Shown here piece after piece: positions 1 to 11,760 of a DNA stretch of 64,000 bases. Origin of the DNA: Isoetes taiwanensis (Eukaryota; Streptophyta; Lycopodiopsida; Isoetales; Isoetaceae); contig JAJEKV010000052.1 of NCBI GenBank assembly GCA_021234155.1, positions 8,043,358-8,107,357 on the forward strand, given 5' to 3'. A model generated the notes under the pieces. That model worked only from the letters and a program-made list of their open reading frames with translations, was not told the origin of the DNA and did no database searches. Numbering within the stretch: position 1 is the stretch's first letter; the number at the start of each line of letters is the position of its first letter. A program made the position numbers and the translations under genes.

Positions 1-120
1 AATTTTAAAGATTTTAAAGGATTTTAAAGATTTTTAACGTATTTTATATGAAATACGTTTTTAAAGTTTTTTTTCAAAAATTTTAAAAATCTTCAAAAAA
101 TCTTTAAAAACGTTTTTTAA
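1..120. repeat. A/T-rich imperfect inverted repeat
   Basis: Low-complexity AATTTTAAAG-type units form imperfect hairpins, including a perfect 9-bp inverted repeat AACGTATTT / AAATACGTT around positions 36-59. It abuts the decayed integrase fragment and contains no gene. Confidence 0.6.
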
Positions 121-855
121 ACGTACGAATTTTGACGTACTTAACAACATTGAGCCATACCGATTCGCCAAGTTGAAATTCTCGTGGCGTCCGATGCCTA
201 TCGGCAAGGCTCTTTTGCCAGGTTTTGGCAGCTAACAAATACCCTCGAACTTCTTCGATCAAAGCCTGCATATCTCTAAGTAACTGTGAGAGACTTCCAC
301 CTTGGAAACCGGATTATACCACATGTCTGAAGTAAGGCATTGATAGCTATAGTTGATCATAAAAGGAGACATCCTTGAGGACTCCTGTTTAGTATTGTTA
401 TAAGCAAACTCCACCAAATGGATAAAATATGCCCATTGGGATTGTTTGTTCCAGACATAATTACGTAGCATATCTTCTATTATGCGACTAGTACGCTCGG
501 TTTGGCCATCCGTCTGTGGGTGGTAAGCCGTGCTCATGGCAAGCTTAATTTAAATAGTGCTAAAAAAATCCTTCCAAAATGCACTAAGAAACTTAGGATC
601 CCGGTCCGATATAATAGTACGTGGCATCCCATGAAGGCGGAATATCTCCCTGGTGAACAGCAAGGCAGTGTCTAATGGGGTGTCCGTGGTCTGACATGGC
701 AAGAAATGTGCCATTTTGGAAAGTTTGTCCAGCACAACCATTAAAGCATCGAAGGCCCTTAGAGAGCGCGGAAGCCCCACGATGAAATCCATGGTAATAA
801 CTTCCCACTTTGCATTAACACTAGACCTGTCCCATGATGGACTATTAAAGGGCAT
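121..855 (-). pseudogene. Ty3/gypsy integrase fragment (decayed)
   Basis: The minus strand encodes the integrase catalytic core of a gypsy element. It shows the first Asp (TMDFIVGLPRSL), the second Asp (IISDRDPKF) and the Glu region (STAYHPQTDGQTER), then a region resembling ADRHRTPREFQLGESVWL near positions 125-190. It is closely related to the integrase of the large element at 16-17.7 kb, whose sequence can be followed residue by residue. A stop codon near position 550 interrupts the frame between the second Asp and the HPQTDGQTER motif, and the frame is lost again near 260. The upstream RT and RNase H are absent: the fragment ends at a poly-T run at 867. It is a dead, truncated relative of the 13-kb chromovirus. 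Confidence 0.9.
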
Positions 856-866
856 TTCAAAGGTCC

Positions 867-888
867 TTTTTTTTTTTTTTTTTTTTTT
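867..888. repeat. Poly-T run
   Basis: Twenty-two consecutive T residues sit at the point where recognisable integrase sequence stops. This may mark a retroposition or recombination junction. Confidence 0.8.
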
Positions 889-1412
889 GAAGGTTCACAA
901 AAAAAATCATATAAAATCAAGAACACAAAAACTAGCCAAACCCCTTTCTAGGAATTCATATATGGCAGTCATGCTTCACATAAAAAATACACAAAAATGT
1001 ATCAACTCCCATTCTTGTGAGTTATACTCTAGCAAACCCAAGGGGGTCAAGTACCAAAAGCTTCATGTCCACACAAAGTAAAATTGTCTTGACGAAAAGA
1101 TTTTTTTAATTTTTTTTGTTATAATATTATTTTTCTACACGAGATATAGAGCAAGGCACAAAAAATCACATCTCAATTGGAACTCTGTGAAGGAAGATAG
1201 AGCAATTCAAACATAACAGGGTCAAAACTGTCTTCTGCCTTCTGGGGACCAGTACTGGTTTCCCAGAAAGCAGTTGTGATATAAAAACAACTTCTTTGAG
1301 AAGGAAAGTAATTTTGAGGTTAAATTTGGCATATAAGTAGTTCACGAGATCCTCCATCCTAGAAAAATGTTTGTTGAGTTTGAATTTGATGTTTTGACTT
1401 TTATTTCTAATT
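889..1412. other. Non-coding, nothing recognised
   Basis: A/T-rich sequence with short chance reading frames. No motif, splice pattern or repeat was recognised. Confidence 0.5.
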
Positions 1413-1498
1413 TCAATTTTAGGGAATTCATACAAATGGATCACATTGCTACATATGACTCTAGGTTGTCCTCCAAAAAATCACATTATAAAAGCTTA

Positions 1499-1534
1499 CT
1501 AGTAAACGTGTGCCCGGCGTTGCCGGGCTTTACT
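1499..1534 (-). mobile_element. Helitron 3' terminus
   Basis: Read on the minus strand there is a GC-rich hairpin (stem GCCCGGC, loop AAC, stem GCCGGGC), then nine bases ACACGTTTA, then CTAG followed by a host T. A short hairpin just inside a CTRR end, with insertion between A and T, is the diagnostic 3' end of plant Helitrons. No matching 5' TC end or helicase gene was found to the right, so this is a truncated or non-autonomous copy. Confidence 0.7.
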
Positions 1535-1579
1535 CATCCTTTAATATCATTATATGTGCAACTTCCATTTACAGCACAT

Positions 1580-1679
1580 CTTGATATTTGCAAGAATGGT
1601 CATTATTTGCTTTTGTAATTATTTTTGTTCTTGATATTTGCAAGAATGGTCATTATTTGCTTTTGTAATTATTTTTGTT
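1580..1679. repeat. 50-bp tandem duplication
   Basis: Two back-to-back copies of a 50-bp unit starting CTTGATATTTGCAAGAATGG lie at 1580-1629 and 1630-1679, directly inside the Helitron end. Their near-identity suggests a recent duplication. Confidence 0.85.
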
Positions 1680-1780
1680 ATTGAAATTGTCTAATCAATT
1701 TTAGGGAATTCATACAAATGGATCACATTGCTACATATGACTCTAGGTTGTCCTCCAAAAAATCACATTATAAAAGCTTA

Positions 1781-3720
1781 TAAGGATGTGAAACCAATGC
1801 AAAAACAAACGATATCTGTACCTGTCCATTACTGGTCCATAGTTCATTTAAAATTTGATAATATCCTTATGTTAGTCCATTTCAAGTTGAGTTTTGGGAT
1901 ACGAGTAGCTCTTTGACCACTTTGTTCATAAAAAATATTTGTTGTTCATTATCTTGAGGATTGTACTAGAATCGATAACATCAATTATATTATATCTTCC
2001 ATGTTTATTCTAGATTTGTGCTATAAGGTGTGACTTTACAAAATCACATCCTCAAAATATCTCATGTCAAGAAACCAATGCAAAAAGAACAAAGGAAAAA
2101 TACACTATAAAAAATAAAGATAGACTGCTACTTGCAGTCCAGTTGTAGACCATCATTGGTCCAAATGACTGAAAGTTTGAAAATCATTAATGGTGTCATC
2201 TTAATCAATTTTGATCTCAACTTTCACATATCGTTTACTTGTATGATTCTCTATAGGACAAAATTAATTGATTAGGTTAGCTTGCATAATTTAAGGGTAA
2301 GGTTGAAGCACAAAAAATTGAGAATTTATAAGGTATTAATGACCAATTGAACCTACATGGACTTTCACTTACACCTTTTCAAAAATCATGTGATAGAAGC
2401 TAAAAAGTCATAGTAAAAATGGATAAGATTAGTGAGAGATATATGCTCTATACAATTGATCTCGTGGACCATAAATGGTGATGCGTGCTTATTATAAATT
2501 AAAACCTTTGATTTAACATGCAACTAGAGATGGTTTGCATCCATAAAAAATATAACATACATGAAAGATAACTTACATGTAATATTATTCTACTTGGATG
2601 ACAATGCTTTATAGCAGTAACACAGATATGAAGTTTATACTAGTAAGAAATAAGCAGATTTCATGGTATTATTTTCAATAAGACCATACAACCTATATAA
2701 GACATGTCTATATATGTCATTTCTCACATTTTGAACTATTTTAGAGGCATATTTGGGGAAAAGTAGTGTCTTTTTCTATGAACTAAAGAAGTATATATGA
2801 AATGTCATGTGGTCTATTTATATTATGGCATGGCTAAATTTCATAACATCCATTTGAATTCATCAATAAACATCACTAACTTAATCATTGTGGGGTTTTG
2901 GATCTATAATTATGGAGTTGACTCAACGTTTTATGCTCTAATGTGTTAATCCGGCTGTTGTACATCATGTTTGAATTCCAAACATTGCATGGTTGCATGG
3001 TTGCGTAAAAATTCTTATCTTATCTTACTATATGTAAGTTGATAAGAGTTATGGTCTATGTAGATATAAATAGAACGCATCAGTTATTACATACATGGCA
3101 TTATGGATGGTTATTATTGGAGCATTTTAACATATACTTTTGTCCAGAATTCTGTACAGTAGATTCTTTTAGTAGATATTGAGGTTAACATGACTTATGA
3201 ACACTTCAAAAAATCATGAAACTATAGCTCGTATAGTTAGCAACTCGTGGCCACAAGAATTAAATCAAAACTTGTTATAATGAGAGAGTAACAAATCTTG
3301 AACCTCAAGCAGCTTTTTTGACCAAAATAGGGTTTGGCGGCTTTCACCAATGTCAGATGATAGGAAAAAAAACATGGGAAGATAAATCTCAATGTGTTCT
3401 ATGATAAAGAGGCAAATACCTCTAACTTTAGCAAGGTTTAGGTCACTTTATGCTAGAAAGATTGATGAAGGCAGTTCTGGACTGGTGCAGAAACTGCCAA
3501 ATTCTCCAATGTTTGAGCAATCATGACAAGGTATAGGTGAGCCCATTGGTCTTGAAATTCTCAGAGGTCACTAAGAAATAAGTGAAGACTCAAATGATGG
3601 TGGTATATTATAAGATTGAAATTTCTTTCGTGAGTTACATGGGTTTAAGTGGCAGAGGTCATAAGGGCCAGTTCTGGTCCATGGATCAGGAATGGTCCTA
3701 GGGATAGGTCTAGTGTTAAG
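1781..3720. other. Long A/T-rich non-coding stretch
   Basis: About 1.9 kb with no reading frame longer than chance, no splice-bounded exon and no repeat unit that I recognise. It may be old transposon sequence, possibly the body of the Helitron ending at 1499. Confidence 0.4.
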
Positions 3721-3724
3721 AACA

Positions 3725-4290
3725 TCTAAGGGCTGCAATTCTCCTAGGGCATGGTTCTAGCCTTCCGGAGACGTAATCTCATGGAGCTACCCTATGGGAC
3801 TACTCTGGGTTACATCTCTTCGGTCCAACGGGGCAGGAAAGGGATGAATCCCCTCCAGAATCACAATGGTTCCATGGGTGTGCTAGAGGATTGGGACACC
3901 CCTGTCGGCCACGATCCGTTCTCGACTTACCCCCCTAAATCTATACCGAGTCAGAACATCCCTATAGACACGTATCCTACGACCCAGGGGGTGTGAGACC
4001 CATACCCGGCCCACACTTAGTGATCGACTATAAGCCTAGCATACTGTAGGAGTCCCAGTAGCCATGCTCAGCAAGGCTCTGCCCCCACTTCAGCAATTGT
4101 GACAGTTAATTGGTGCTGAACCATATCATAGAATCTACAGCCCCGTGGGCTCTTGTGCACAGGCCGCATTTACTGAGTCTTAAGGGTTCTAGCTAGAAAC
4201 ATATCTACTACTACTGAGCTTTTCAGGTCCCTACCCACCCTTAATCCCAAACGCCTAGGAGGAATAGAGAGCGAACATAATCATAAACAA
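3725..4290. mobile_element. Diverged gypsy LTR, first part
   Basis: This stretch aligns over several hundred bases with the internal part of the long LTRs at 13,960-14,450 and 25,350-25,870. Shared landmarks include CTTCCGGA-ACG, GGGACTACTC, GCATAAGCCTAGC-like text, TGCACAGGCCGCA and a CCCTACCCACCC tract. It is clearly older than those LTRs. Its start was not located. The matching right-hand end appears only at 7,480-7,613, so the LTR is interrupted. Confidence 0.7.
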
Positions 4291-4329
4291 AACACCCATC
4301 ATCGTCTTAATAGCACATAAAAGAGAATT

Positions 4330-4389
4330 GCTGCATTAATTGCAGTTAATGCTGCATTAATTGCAGTTAATGCTGCATTAATTGCAGTT
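4330..4389. repeat. 21-bp tandem repeat, three units
   Basis: The unit GCTGCATTAATTGCAGTTAAT occurs almost three times in a row. Each unit contains the near-palindrome CTGCATTAATTGCAG. Confidence 0.9.
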
Positions 4390-6129
4390 TGATGTAGAGT
4401 ACTCATTCTATTGGAGGATTCTTATGGGGACAAAAGGAGATCTCAAATTACCTCTAATGAAAGACTAACCAGTTTTTTGGTTAGAGCCATTATCTCGAAA
4501 GGCTTCCATTCTTCAGGTTGGGGTACAGTAGTGGATAGCTCCTCCCTTATCCAAGCCTTCCCAAATCGATTTGGGCTAGAATTGGGGTTAGGGGTCCAGC
4601 TTGCCCCCTAATCTTAGTAAGTCTCCCCTGGCCAATCGAATTGGGCGAGGTGGCACCCTCTAATTAGTTTACATTTACTATTAATAACATTAATTACTCT
4701 AATTGGCTTAATTAACTTATTAACAATTTAACATAGTGTTGAAGGTGTTCTTAGCAAACCTTCAACCTCAATGGCTTAGAACCTCCAGGTTGCTTTAGGC
4801 AACAAACACAGGATTGGTATTGCTTTTCCAAAACAACAAAAAGGATGCTTTAGCAAAAATGATGCCATTTACAAGCAGAATGAGATTTTATCATGATTTC
4901 AATTCAAAAGGCTGCTTAAAGTCTCAAAGAATCTGGGGCCTAAAGTCATATGCCAACAGATTAGCAAAGATCACTCAAATTTGCACACCTGACCAAATAA
5001 AAATAGGTCAATATCCCTGACAGTGAGCAAATTTTTGTAGATCAAAGGATATGGATCTTTTTTGAGTTCTGTCACTTGATTCTATCTCTGACAAGTCTGT
5101 ACACAAGGATCAACTACATTAATACATCCTGGAATTCAAATTCTTTGCAAACAGACTGTTACAAGCTAAAACAGCAAGCAGTTTTTTACAGATCAATTTA
5201 TACTGGTCTTTTCTGAGTCCCGCCACTTCTTAACGCTTCCCAAAAGTCTGCAAGCAAGGGAGAACAATTTATTTGATCAAAATTGCAGCTATAATCTCCA
5301 AAGTGGAAGATTTTTTGAACCAAAGATGCAATAGTCTGCAAAATATGGAAGGCAGGCTATTGCAAATCGCTTTTTGAGTTTTGCCTAAGTTTCAGTGCTT
5401 TCTGCTTGTTTTGATAATTCCCTATTTATGCACTATCCTATATGCAGAACTAGGACTTGCCAAATGCAACACACCGATTGACACTAAAGGCAATTTAATC
5501 TAATTTTTATGTTGATATTAATCCATAGAGTGGAGTGTGATGGAACCTGTAATATGGTATGCTTTAAACAAACAAATTATCTTTAGATATCACTTTTACC
5601 TTTTTATTTACCTTGTTTGGAATGTGGAATGTAGATTGAGCATAATTATAATGCCAAGGATCGGTTTTTTATTCATGGAAGGATTTCCAAGCTCTGATGT
5701 CTTGGGCACAGGATTAAAAAAAGTCTTCACAATAGCAAATAGTCAGATTGCTTCAAGTAATCCATGGATTCCGGAAGCAAGAAGGCAAATTCAAGCAACT
5801 AGCAGTCAAACCGGTCTCTAAATAAGAAATCTCGACCAGTTCTTGCGCCCAAAGCCTTCGAAAATCTCTGTAAGCAATTTCGTTTTTTCATAATCCCCTG
5901 TTACGGTCTGTTCTTGGCAAATCTGGCTTTGATCTTTGTCTTTTTTCTTAATTTGAGAGTTCTTGGCTTAGAATAGGTCAATGTGGGAGCATTCGGCCAT
6001 GATTGGATAGTTAGATCGTTCAAAAAATCTAGATCTTGGCATGAAAATTTTTAGGGTTCTTGAGATTCTGGGCCGAGATATCCCACAAGAATTTTGCAAA
6101 AAAGAAGACAGGGTATATAAGGCAAAAAA

Positions 6130-6215
6130 ATCCTTTATAATTAAATCAGACATGCTATGCCCACATGGGATTCGATCCGTCACCGCCCCACACGCCCGGG
6201 TATACCACATGGCAG
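6130..6215 (-). repeat. Possible tRNA-derived SINE fragment
   Basis: On the minus strand GGATCGAATCCC (6167-6178) resembles a Pol III B box. About 30 bases upstream lies TGGTATACCCGG, which could be a decayed A box. No tail or target duplication was defined. It could also be chance similarity. Confidence 0.3.
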
Positions 6216-7403
6216 GGGGAGATAGGATGGGGGAGAGACTAGGCCAAGGGTGGGGAGAGAGGTTTTTTTTTTTTTTTTTTTGGCAACTTGGGACGAAATC
6301 CCAAGAATTCAAAAATGAAGGTCAAAACATGATCTTTTTTCAAAATTCTTTTTTTCACAAGGAATCTTTTTTGATGCTCCATGATATGGAAGAATCTTTT
6401 CACAAAAAAGGACATTTGACTTCTTGGTTCATAATGGGGGTCAAGTTGATGATGTGGCAAGTTGGTAGGGTGATTTCGCAAATGGATGATGACATGGCAT
6501 TATGGAATGATGATGTGTCAAGCAAGGTGGCAAAAGGTCTTTTTTCTAGTCAAAAACTTTTGTGAGGTGGCAATGATGTGAATGACATATGTAAGATGAT
6601 GTGGAGGCATTTAGTGATGATGTGGCACAATGGAATGATGACATGTCACCTTAAGTATCAAAATGACTTTTATTAGGTCAAATAATTTGAAAAAAGGAAT
6701 TTTATGGAAGGCAACATGATGACATGGCATACTTGGTGATGATGTGGATGGTACATGGTATCTTTTGATGATGATTTGGCAATTCAGATGATGAAGTGGA
6801 CAGCTTTGGCACTAGTGCACATAATTTAGATCCCTTATGCAACAGCTTGGTCATTTGACTTCTTCATGCTTGTTTTGGGAAATTGTGCACTTTCTCTCTC
6901 TAGTTTAACTTTTAGAGAGAGAATATGACCTTAGATCATGGGAAAAGCCAAATTGAGTGGAATTTTTTGCTTTTTGAAGATGATGGAGATATGGTGAGTG
7001 TATGGTGTATGAATGGTATATGAATGGTGTGTTTAGAGAAAAGGCTATTTGTCAACTTTGCTAGGGAAAATGAAGGTGAGACAAGAGAGTAGGAATTATG
7101 AGGCAAGCATGGTGTCATGAATGGGATTGAAATGGTGAACTCATGTAATGAACCTTGCAAAATAGAACTCATGCCAAGATAATCTCAAATTAGCCACATA
7201 CCAAGTAATCATGAGGGGCCTTCCAATCTTCAAACTCTAACTTGTTTTGCTTGAAACTTCTCTCCCTTGCTATGCTTGCATGATCTCCCATGAATGTCCT
7301 CTCCTTGGTTCTTCAAGCATGTGTCTACTTTGTAGTCTTCAAGGGTGTGAGTCTTCATATCAAGTAATACTTGCACACATGTTTTAGACAATAGTCAACC
7401 TTC

Positions 7404-7428
7404 TATGCTGCCAAAATGTGGCAGCATA
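7404..7428. repeat. Perfect 10-bp hairpin
   Basis: TATGCTGCCA, a five-base loop AAATG, then TGGCAGCATA. It lies just before the resumed LTR sequence and may be near the border of the inserted element. Confidence 0.8.
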
Positions 7429-7479
7429 ATGCCAAATAAAGAAGGATAGGATGATCCCCCAGCCTCGGGATGTGCAAAT

Positions 7480-7613
7480 GAATTGTCTAAAATTCTTGAT
7501 AGTTGCCATTATGGAGATATGATTGGCAACTTATGTCCCTGCAAGCCTAATTATACCCTAGTGACGTGTCATAAATTTATACGTATTACCATATAATTAC
7601 ATGGAACGTCACA
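7480..7613. mobile_element. Diverged gypsy LTR, right end
   Basis: The sequence ends in ATGGAACGTCACA and matches the last ~130 bases of the long LTRs, which end CCCTGGAACGTCACA, including a TACGTATT-A-C-ATAT block. It is therefore the terminal part of the LTR whose other portion is at 3,725-4,290. Confidence 0.65.
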
Positions 7614-7639
7614 TAGGCCATGAATCAGATGAATGATCA

Positions 7640-8213
7640 TGGAAAAAAAACCAATTTTTTTTAGAGCAAAGTTTATAAAATCCCAATGCACAATATCAAA
7701 AGCTTTGGAGCAATCCAATTTGGGAAGAACACAATCTTGCTTTATAAGTTTACTCCAATGGAGACCTTCTATGCTGCAATATAATTATCTAGGATGAACC
7801 TATTTGGTAGAAAGGCAGATTGGCTGTGACTAATATTGCTCTGCAGGAAGTTCTTGACACGATTAGCAATGAATTTAGCACAAACCTTATAAGATTGTCA
7901 AAGATATAGGCCTCCAGTTAGAGATGAATTTTGGATCATCAGTTTTCGGGATGAGAGAAATTAGACCAACAGAGACAGCAGGGTGCAGATGATTAGTACT
8001 CTAAAATCCATTGAGCAATTTCATAAAATCTTGTTTGAGAGTATCACAGAATTTTCGATAAAACTCAGGAGGTAAACCATCAGGACCAGGAGTTTTTTCC
8101 TTAGCAAAAGATTTAAGAGTGGCTAAAGTTTTAGCTGGAAAATCACTCAAATTGTTGTTAGTTTGTGGCAGAGATTCAACCATATTAAAAAAATTCTGTT
8201 GCCTGAGAGTCAA
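7640..8213 (-). pseudogene. L1-type LINE reverse transcriptase fragment
   Basis: The minus strand shows the start of a plant L1-type reverse transcriptase in the right order: KTPGPDGLPPEFYRKF (8213 side), then LISLIPKTDDPKFISNWRPISL, then KAFDIVHWDF near 7,650. These match the conserved PGPDG, IPK...NWRPISL and FD.VHWDF blocks. Frameshifts and stops separate the blocks and the YADD box is missing, so it is dead. The endonuclease half of apparently the same element lies at 10.65-11.76 kb on the same strand, with another LINE in between. Confidence 0.85.
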
Positions 8214-8639
8214 TCACAAAATTACTGGGCGGAGAGCAAAAAAGAGATCTTTGTATTTATTATAGCATATAACGAGATATCAATATGGTTGACCAGAGTA
8301 ACATTTAAACCATTTTCAACATAGGAGATATTGGATTTCGTGAGTTCATTTTTGGCTATACGGAAGCATGGAAAAAATTAGTGGCTATTAATAGTGAAAT
8401 AGCAATCCTTTAGGGGCTAGATAAATTTTGTGGCGAATTTTATGAAGAGAGATTTTTTTAAGAAAAAATAAAAAATGGCTATGAGAGATTTCTTTTACAA
8501 AAAAAAATGGATATAGTTAAAACGAGTATTCCATTTGTAGCAACCCACACTTTTTGATTGTATCCACATTCTCCTACCATCTAAATCCGCATGGTGTGTC
8601 GCCCTCTATCAAAATGTGAGTGGTGTGTCGTCTTCTAGC

Positions 8640-10065
8640 TTAGGGCCACATTCTCTCTCTAGGCTCGGAGCTAAGAGCATGCTGCATCAACCATTCAAGA
8701 GCAGTATCGAGGTCCTCCCGGGATGCCCTCTTTTCCCACACTGTTTGGCATCTATGTTGATCAGTTCGAGAGATGGCTTGATGAGAATGGAGGCAATGGG
8801 ACTCAACTTCTACCAGCTAATGATGTGGACCTCTTTGCTCACACTGAGGCAGACATGTAATGCTATCTCGATGCCGTAGACACATTTTGCCAGGCGACTA
8901 ACATGTGCGTCAACTTGGCCACGGCCAAGGTGGTCATCATATCGTCTGCACGCCAATCAAGGGCCTCAATCTCACTTATCGTGGCCAAAAATTTGAAGTG
9001 GTACCCACTTACAAATCTTTGGGGGTGGAGTTCCCGTCCGCCATGAACTGAGATAATTGCATCCGGTTGCAAACCGCAATGGGTTGGAAGGTACTCTTAG
9101 GATCGAGATCTGACGCCCGGTGGTTTCCCTCGCCACTTGGAATGACTTAGAGCAGGTATAGAAAGCGTTCTTGGCACAGGCTCTGGGGGTAAAGTCCACA
9201 GTTCCATACCAGATACTATTGCAGGAGACAGGTTTCTTGCCTCTTCAAGGGGGGCCCCTTGACAGACACATCATGTACTTCCAAAAGGTGATCAGTATGG
9301 ACGATACTCACCTCCCTAACCTCCCTTACACTGTGGCAATGGGGCCTCAGTGCCTAAAGGCTTGTTGGTGGGAAAAGAGAGCTTAGTGCTGGGCCAGATG
9401 GAATGTGCAGGAGCACAGGTGCATCCGAGTGCAAATAGAGGCAGATCGCCACAGCCTTAGATAATACCTTGATACATGCTTCCTTAGCAAGCTATGTGAT
9501 GTCAGCACTCTTGAACAGGTCAATGACACATGCTAGAGCAGGGCTCGCAATGCTACATGTGCACTCATCCACCCATAAAAAAGTGCAGATCTATTGCCTC
9601 TATCCGTACGGGCGCATACCATCTCCATGTCTGGAGAGGCTTTGTCAAACGCTGCCAAGTTGGAGCTGTAGAAGACGAATGCCACACTCTTCAGAACTGT
9701 TCGGCATATGATGACATTTAGACACGCTATGCTGAGCTGGTCTGTCCTGGCCAGCCCCTGCATAAGATGTTGAGCATGGCCTCGGTATGGATGCTGGGAT
9801 CATATCTTCAAGAGGTCATGGATTGCCAGCATGAGCTCGGTCCTCGGGCACTTGCCTGATATGTGTACATATTTCTTTCCCCTAATGATAGATGCTTGTA
9901 CAATTTGACAAAAATCTTATCCCTGTCACAATTTTTCCCTTGAAAACCCTTTCGGGATGGGTTTTTTTTTTAACCCAGATAGTAATACGTTTGCTCGCCT
10001 TCTTTTTGCGTCCCATAAGCCGATTGGTCTCCATGGATGATAAAACACGTCTATTCTATTTTATT
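8640..10065 (+). pseudogene. LINE 3' half (same family as 60.1-61.8 kb)
   Basis: Decayed plus-strand sequence parallels the better-preserved LINE at 60,079-61,835. It shows YVDQFERWLDENGG, a degraded active-site region reading NDVDLFAH, an MCVNLA.AKVVIIS block, a QILLQETGFLPL block and a C-terminal cysteine-rich VEDECHTLQNC segment near 9,660-9,720. The 3' UTR (9,890-10,065) matches too, including CCGATTGGTCT and a tail of TTCTA-like repeats. Many stops and frameshifts mean no functional protein. It sits between the two halves of the minus-strand L1 element. Confidence 0.8.
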
Positions 10066-10649
10066 ATTTTTTGTAGGACTAGCCAAACTATTTTCTCCCT
10101 TTTCCTTAAAGAAAAAGAGATTAGCTTTTCTTTATATTACATTGTTTATATATAAAATCATTAATAGCCAAACAAAAGTAAATTCATATTAGAAATTTTT
10201 ACACATTGCCACCTACCATTATCAGTGTTAGTAGTTTTTCAAAGTACAAACTCCTATTACATTCAAAAAGGAATTGAAAGAGATGGCCAGTATCCATCGA
10301 GATGCCTGAGTTGGTTGCGTAACATCTTCCTTCAAGGGTTAGAGATAAGTGCAATTTGATTACAGTATCTAGAGGGGTGTCACTGCATTGAATGTAGTTC
10401 AGACTATGGATGTTATAAGCTATATTGTGAACTTCTATTAAAAGTCTTTTAATATTATTGTATGTTCCTTGATTGTTAATTATTATTTGTAATTGCAATA
10501 CAAAATGTCAAAGCTACAGAGTTTACATTTTTTGTTTATTCTAGTTAGAAAAAATAGCCACTCCAAATACATATAAATGTAATGATAATAATAACTTTAG
10601 CCAATACTGTAAGATTGTGAAAAATAGCCAAACCATTTTTTTATGAAAA
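10066..10649. other. Spacer between LINE pieces
   Basis: A/T-rich sequence between the tail of the plus-strand LINE and the resumed L1 linker. No feature was recognised. Confidence 0.4.
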
Positions 10650-11760
10650 AATATATATTGTGCTTAATTTTTTCCCTGCACGAAAGAAGAATTTTGAGTT
10701 CCAATTGTCTATCTTGGAGTGGTACTTGAGTTTATATCTTATTGCTGCCCCTTTTGCCTCACTTTATTTTATTACTTTGATGGCTAACTCAAGATACCCC
10801 TCGAGAAGATGTAAATCAAGATTATAAGGGTTTTGTTGAAGCTGAAGTCTAACTTGCTTAATTTCATGAAGTAGCCATTTTTGTCAGCAGTCTTTTGATC
10901 ATGAAGATTTTTGGACCATCTCTTAATCCAAAATTTTGAGGCTTTAATGTTGGCATAAAAATCTCCCCAAAAATGTTTATCTGACACACTAGGTAGGCTC
11001 TAATAATATGCTCTAGAGTCGGCACAAAATTTATTAGAACTGAGCAAAGAGCAATTTAGCTTAAAAGGAATATTATCCCAACGTTTAAGAACCAACTCAT
11101 GATTTGATGTGAGAAATTGAGGCTGATGGTCAGAGTTTGAGGTGCACTTATCGCTGGTTACCAAACAATTATCCCAGAAAGGATCACCCATATTTGTAAC
11201 ATAAAATCTGTCAAGCGCACAAAAAAAATGTATTATTCCCTTCTTGTTTATTAGACCATGTAAATTTGGCTATAGAAGTGGGGATTGTCAAGAAGACTGT
11301 TTCAATAACTTCTCTCATTATTGGTCATATTGAGATGTTTTCCATTCTTTAGATCCCAAGATGGGGTATTATTGAAGTCCCAACTAAGATCCAAGTTTGA
11401 ATAGATTGGTTTTGAAGCTAATTGTCAAGTTGTGGCCAGACAATTTCTCTAACTTTAGAATTTGTAGAGACATATATATTTATAATCCCAAATTCATTTC
11501 GCCCTCAAGAGAGAACGAACTTTCCTGCCAAGATTTGCAGCCAGATAAAGCAGAGGCTACATGAAGTTCCAGTAGCTTCCACCCGAATTGAAGAGTTACT
11601 TGGAGATAACCAATTTACAAGATTTGAGCATTCAAAAGCGGGGAGCCTCAATTCTTGAAGCAAAATAACATCAGCATTATAATGTCTGAATTGTGCAATT
11701 GCACATCCCCTTTTAAGAGGTCCTTTTATTCCTCTTAAATTCCAAGTCTTAATCTTCGTT
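10650..11760 (-). pseudogene. L1-type LINE endonuclease region
   Basis: Reading down the minus strand from 11,760, the apurinic-type endonuclease of an L1 element can be followed. It begins with a TWNLRGIKGPLKRG block, then a DVILLQE motif with the catalytic Glu, then TWSNKQ, and an LDRFYV-like stretch leading to MGDPFWDN and SDHQPQFL with the catalytic Asp-His pair. The linker follows (FWGDFYANIKASKFW, KYHSKIDNWNSKFFF). Stops and frameshifts are frequent. The reverse transcriptase half continues at 8,213 after an interruption. The stretch 11,760-12,470 upstream may be the element's 5' portion but shows no clear domain. Confidence 0.8.

Larger units (their letters stand above)
1413..1780. repeat. 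86-bp direct repeat flanking a Helitron end
   Basis: Positions 1413-1498 and 1695-1780 are near-identical copies beginning TCAATTTTAGGGAATTC and ending AAAAGCTTA. The first copy is followed by the Helitron terminus CTAG. The second is followed by TAAGGATG and so looks like an unoccupied target in which A is followed by T. The 196 bp between them hold the Helitron end and a 50-bp tandem repeat. Confidence 0.8.
4690..7480. other. Insertion splitting the old LTR; no gene recognised
   Basis: About 2.8 kb separates two pieces of one LTR. It contains a 9-bp inverted repeat GTTGAAGGT / ACCTTCAAC at 4738-4766, a 19-T run at 6263-6281, and a region at 6430-6800 rich in the phrase GATGATGTGGCA. A hairpin lies at the right end (7404-7428). 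No transposase or coding exon was recognised, so the inserted element is unidentified. Confidence 0.4.

Noticed and set aside
6167-6178. Functional tRNA gene
   Set aside because: Only a B-box-like word; acceptor and anticodon stems cannot be folded.
6041-6565. 174-codon plus-strand frame
   Set aside because: Runs through a poly-T tract and a repeated GATGATGTGG phrase; no domain and poor codon character.
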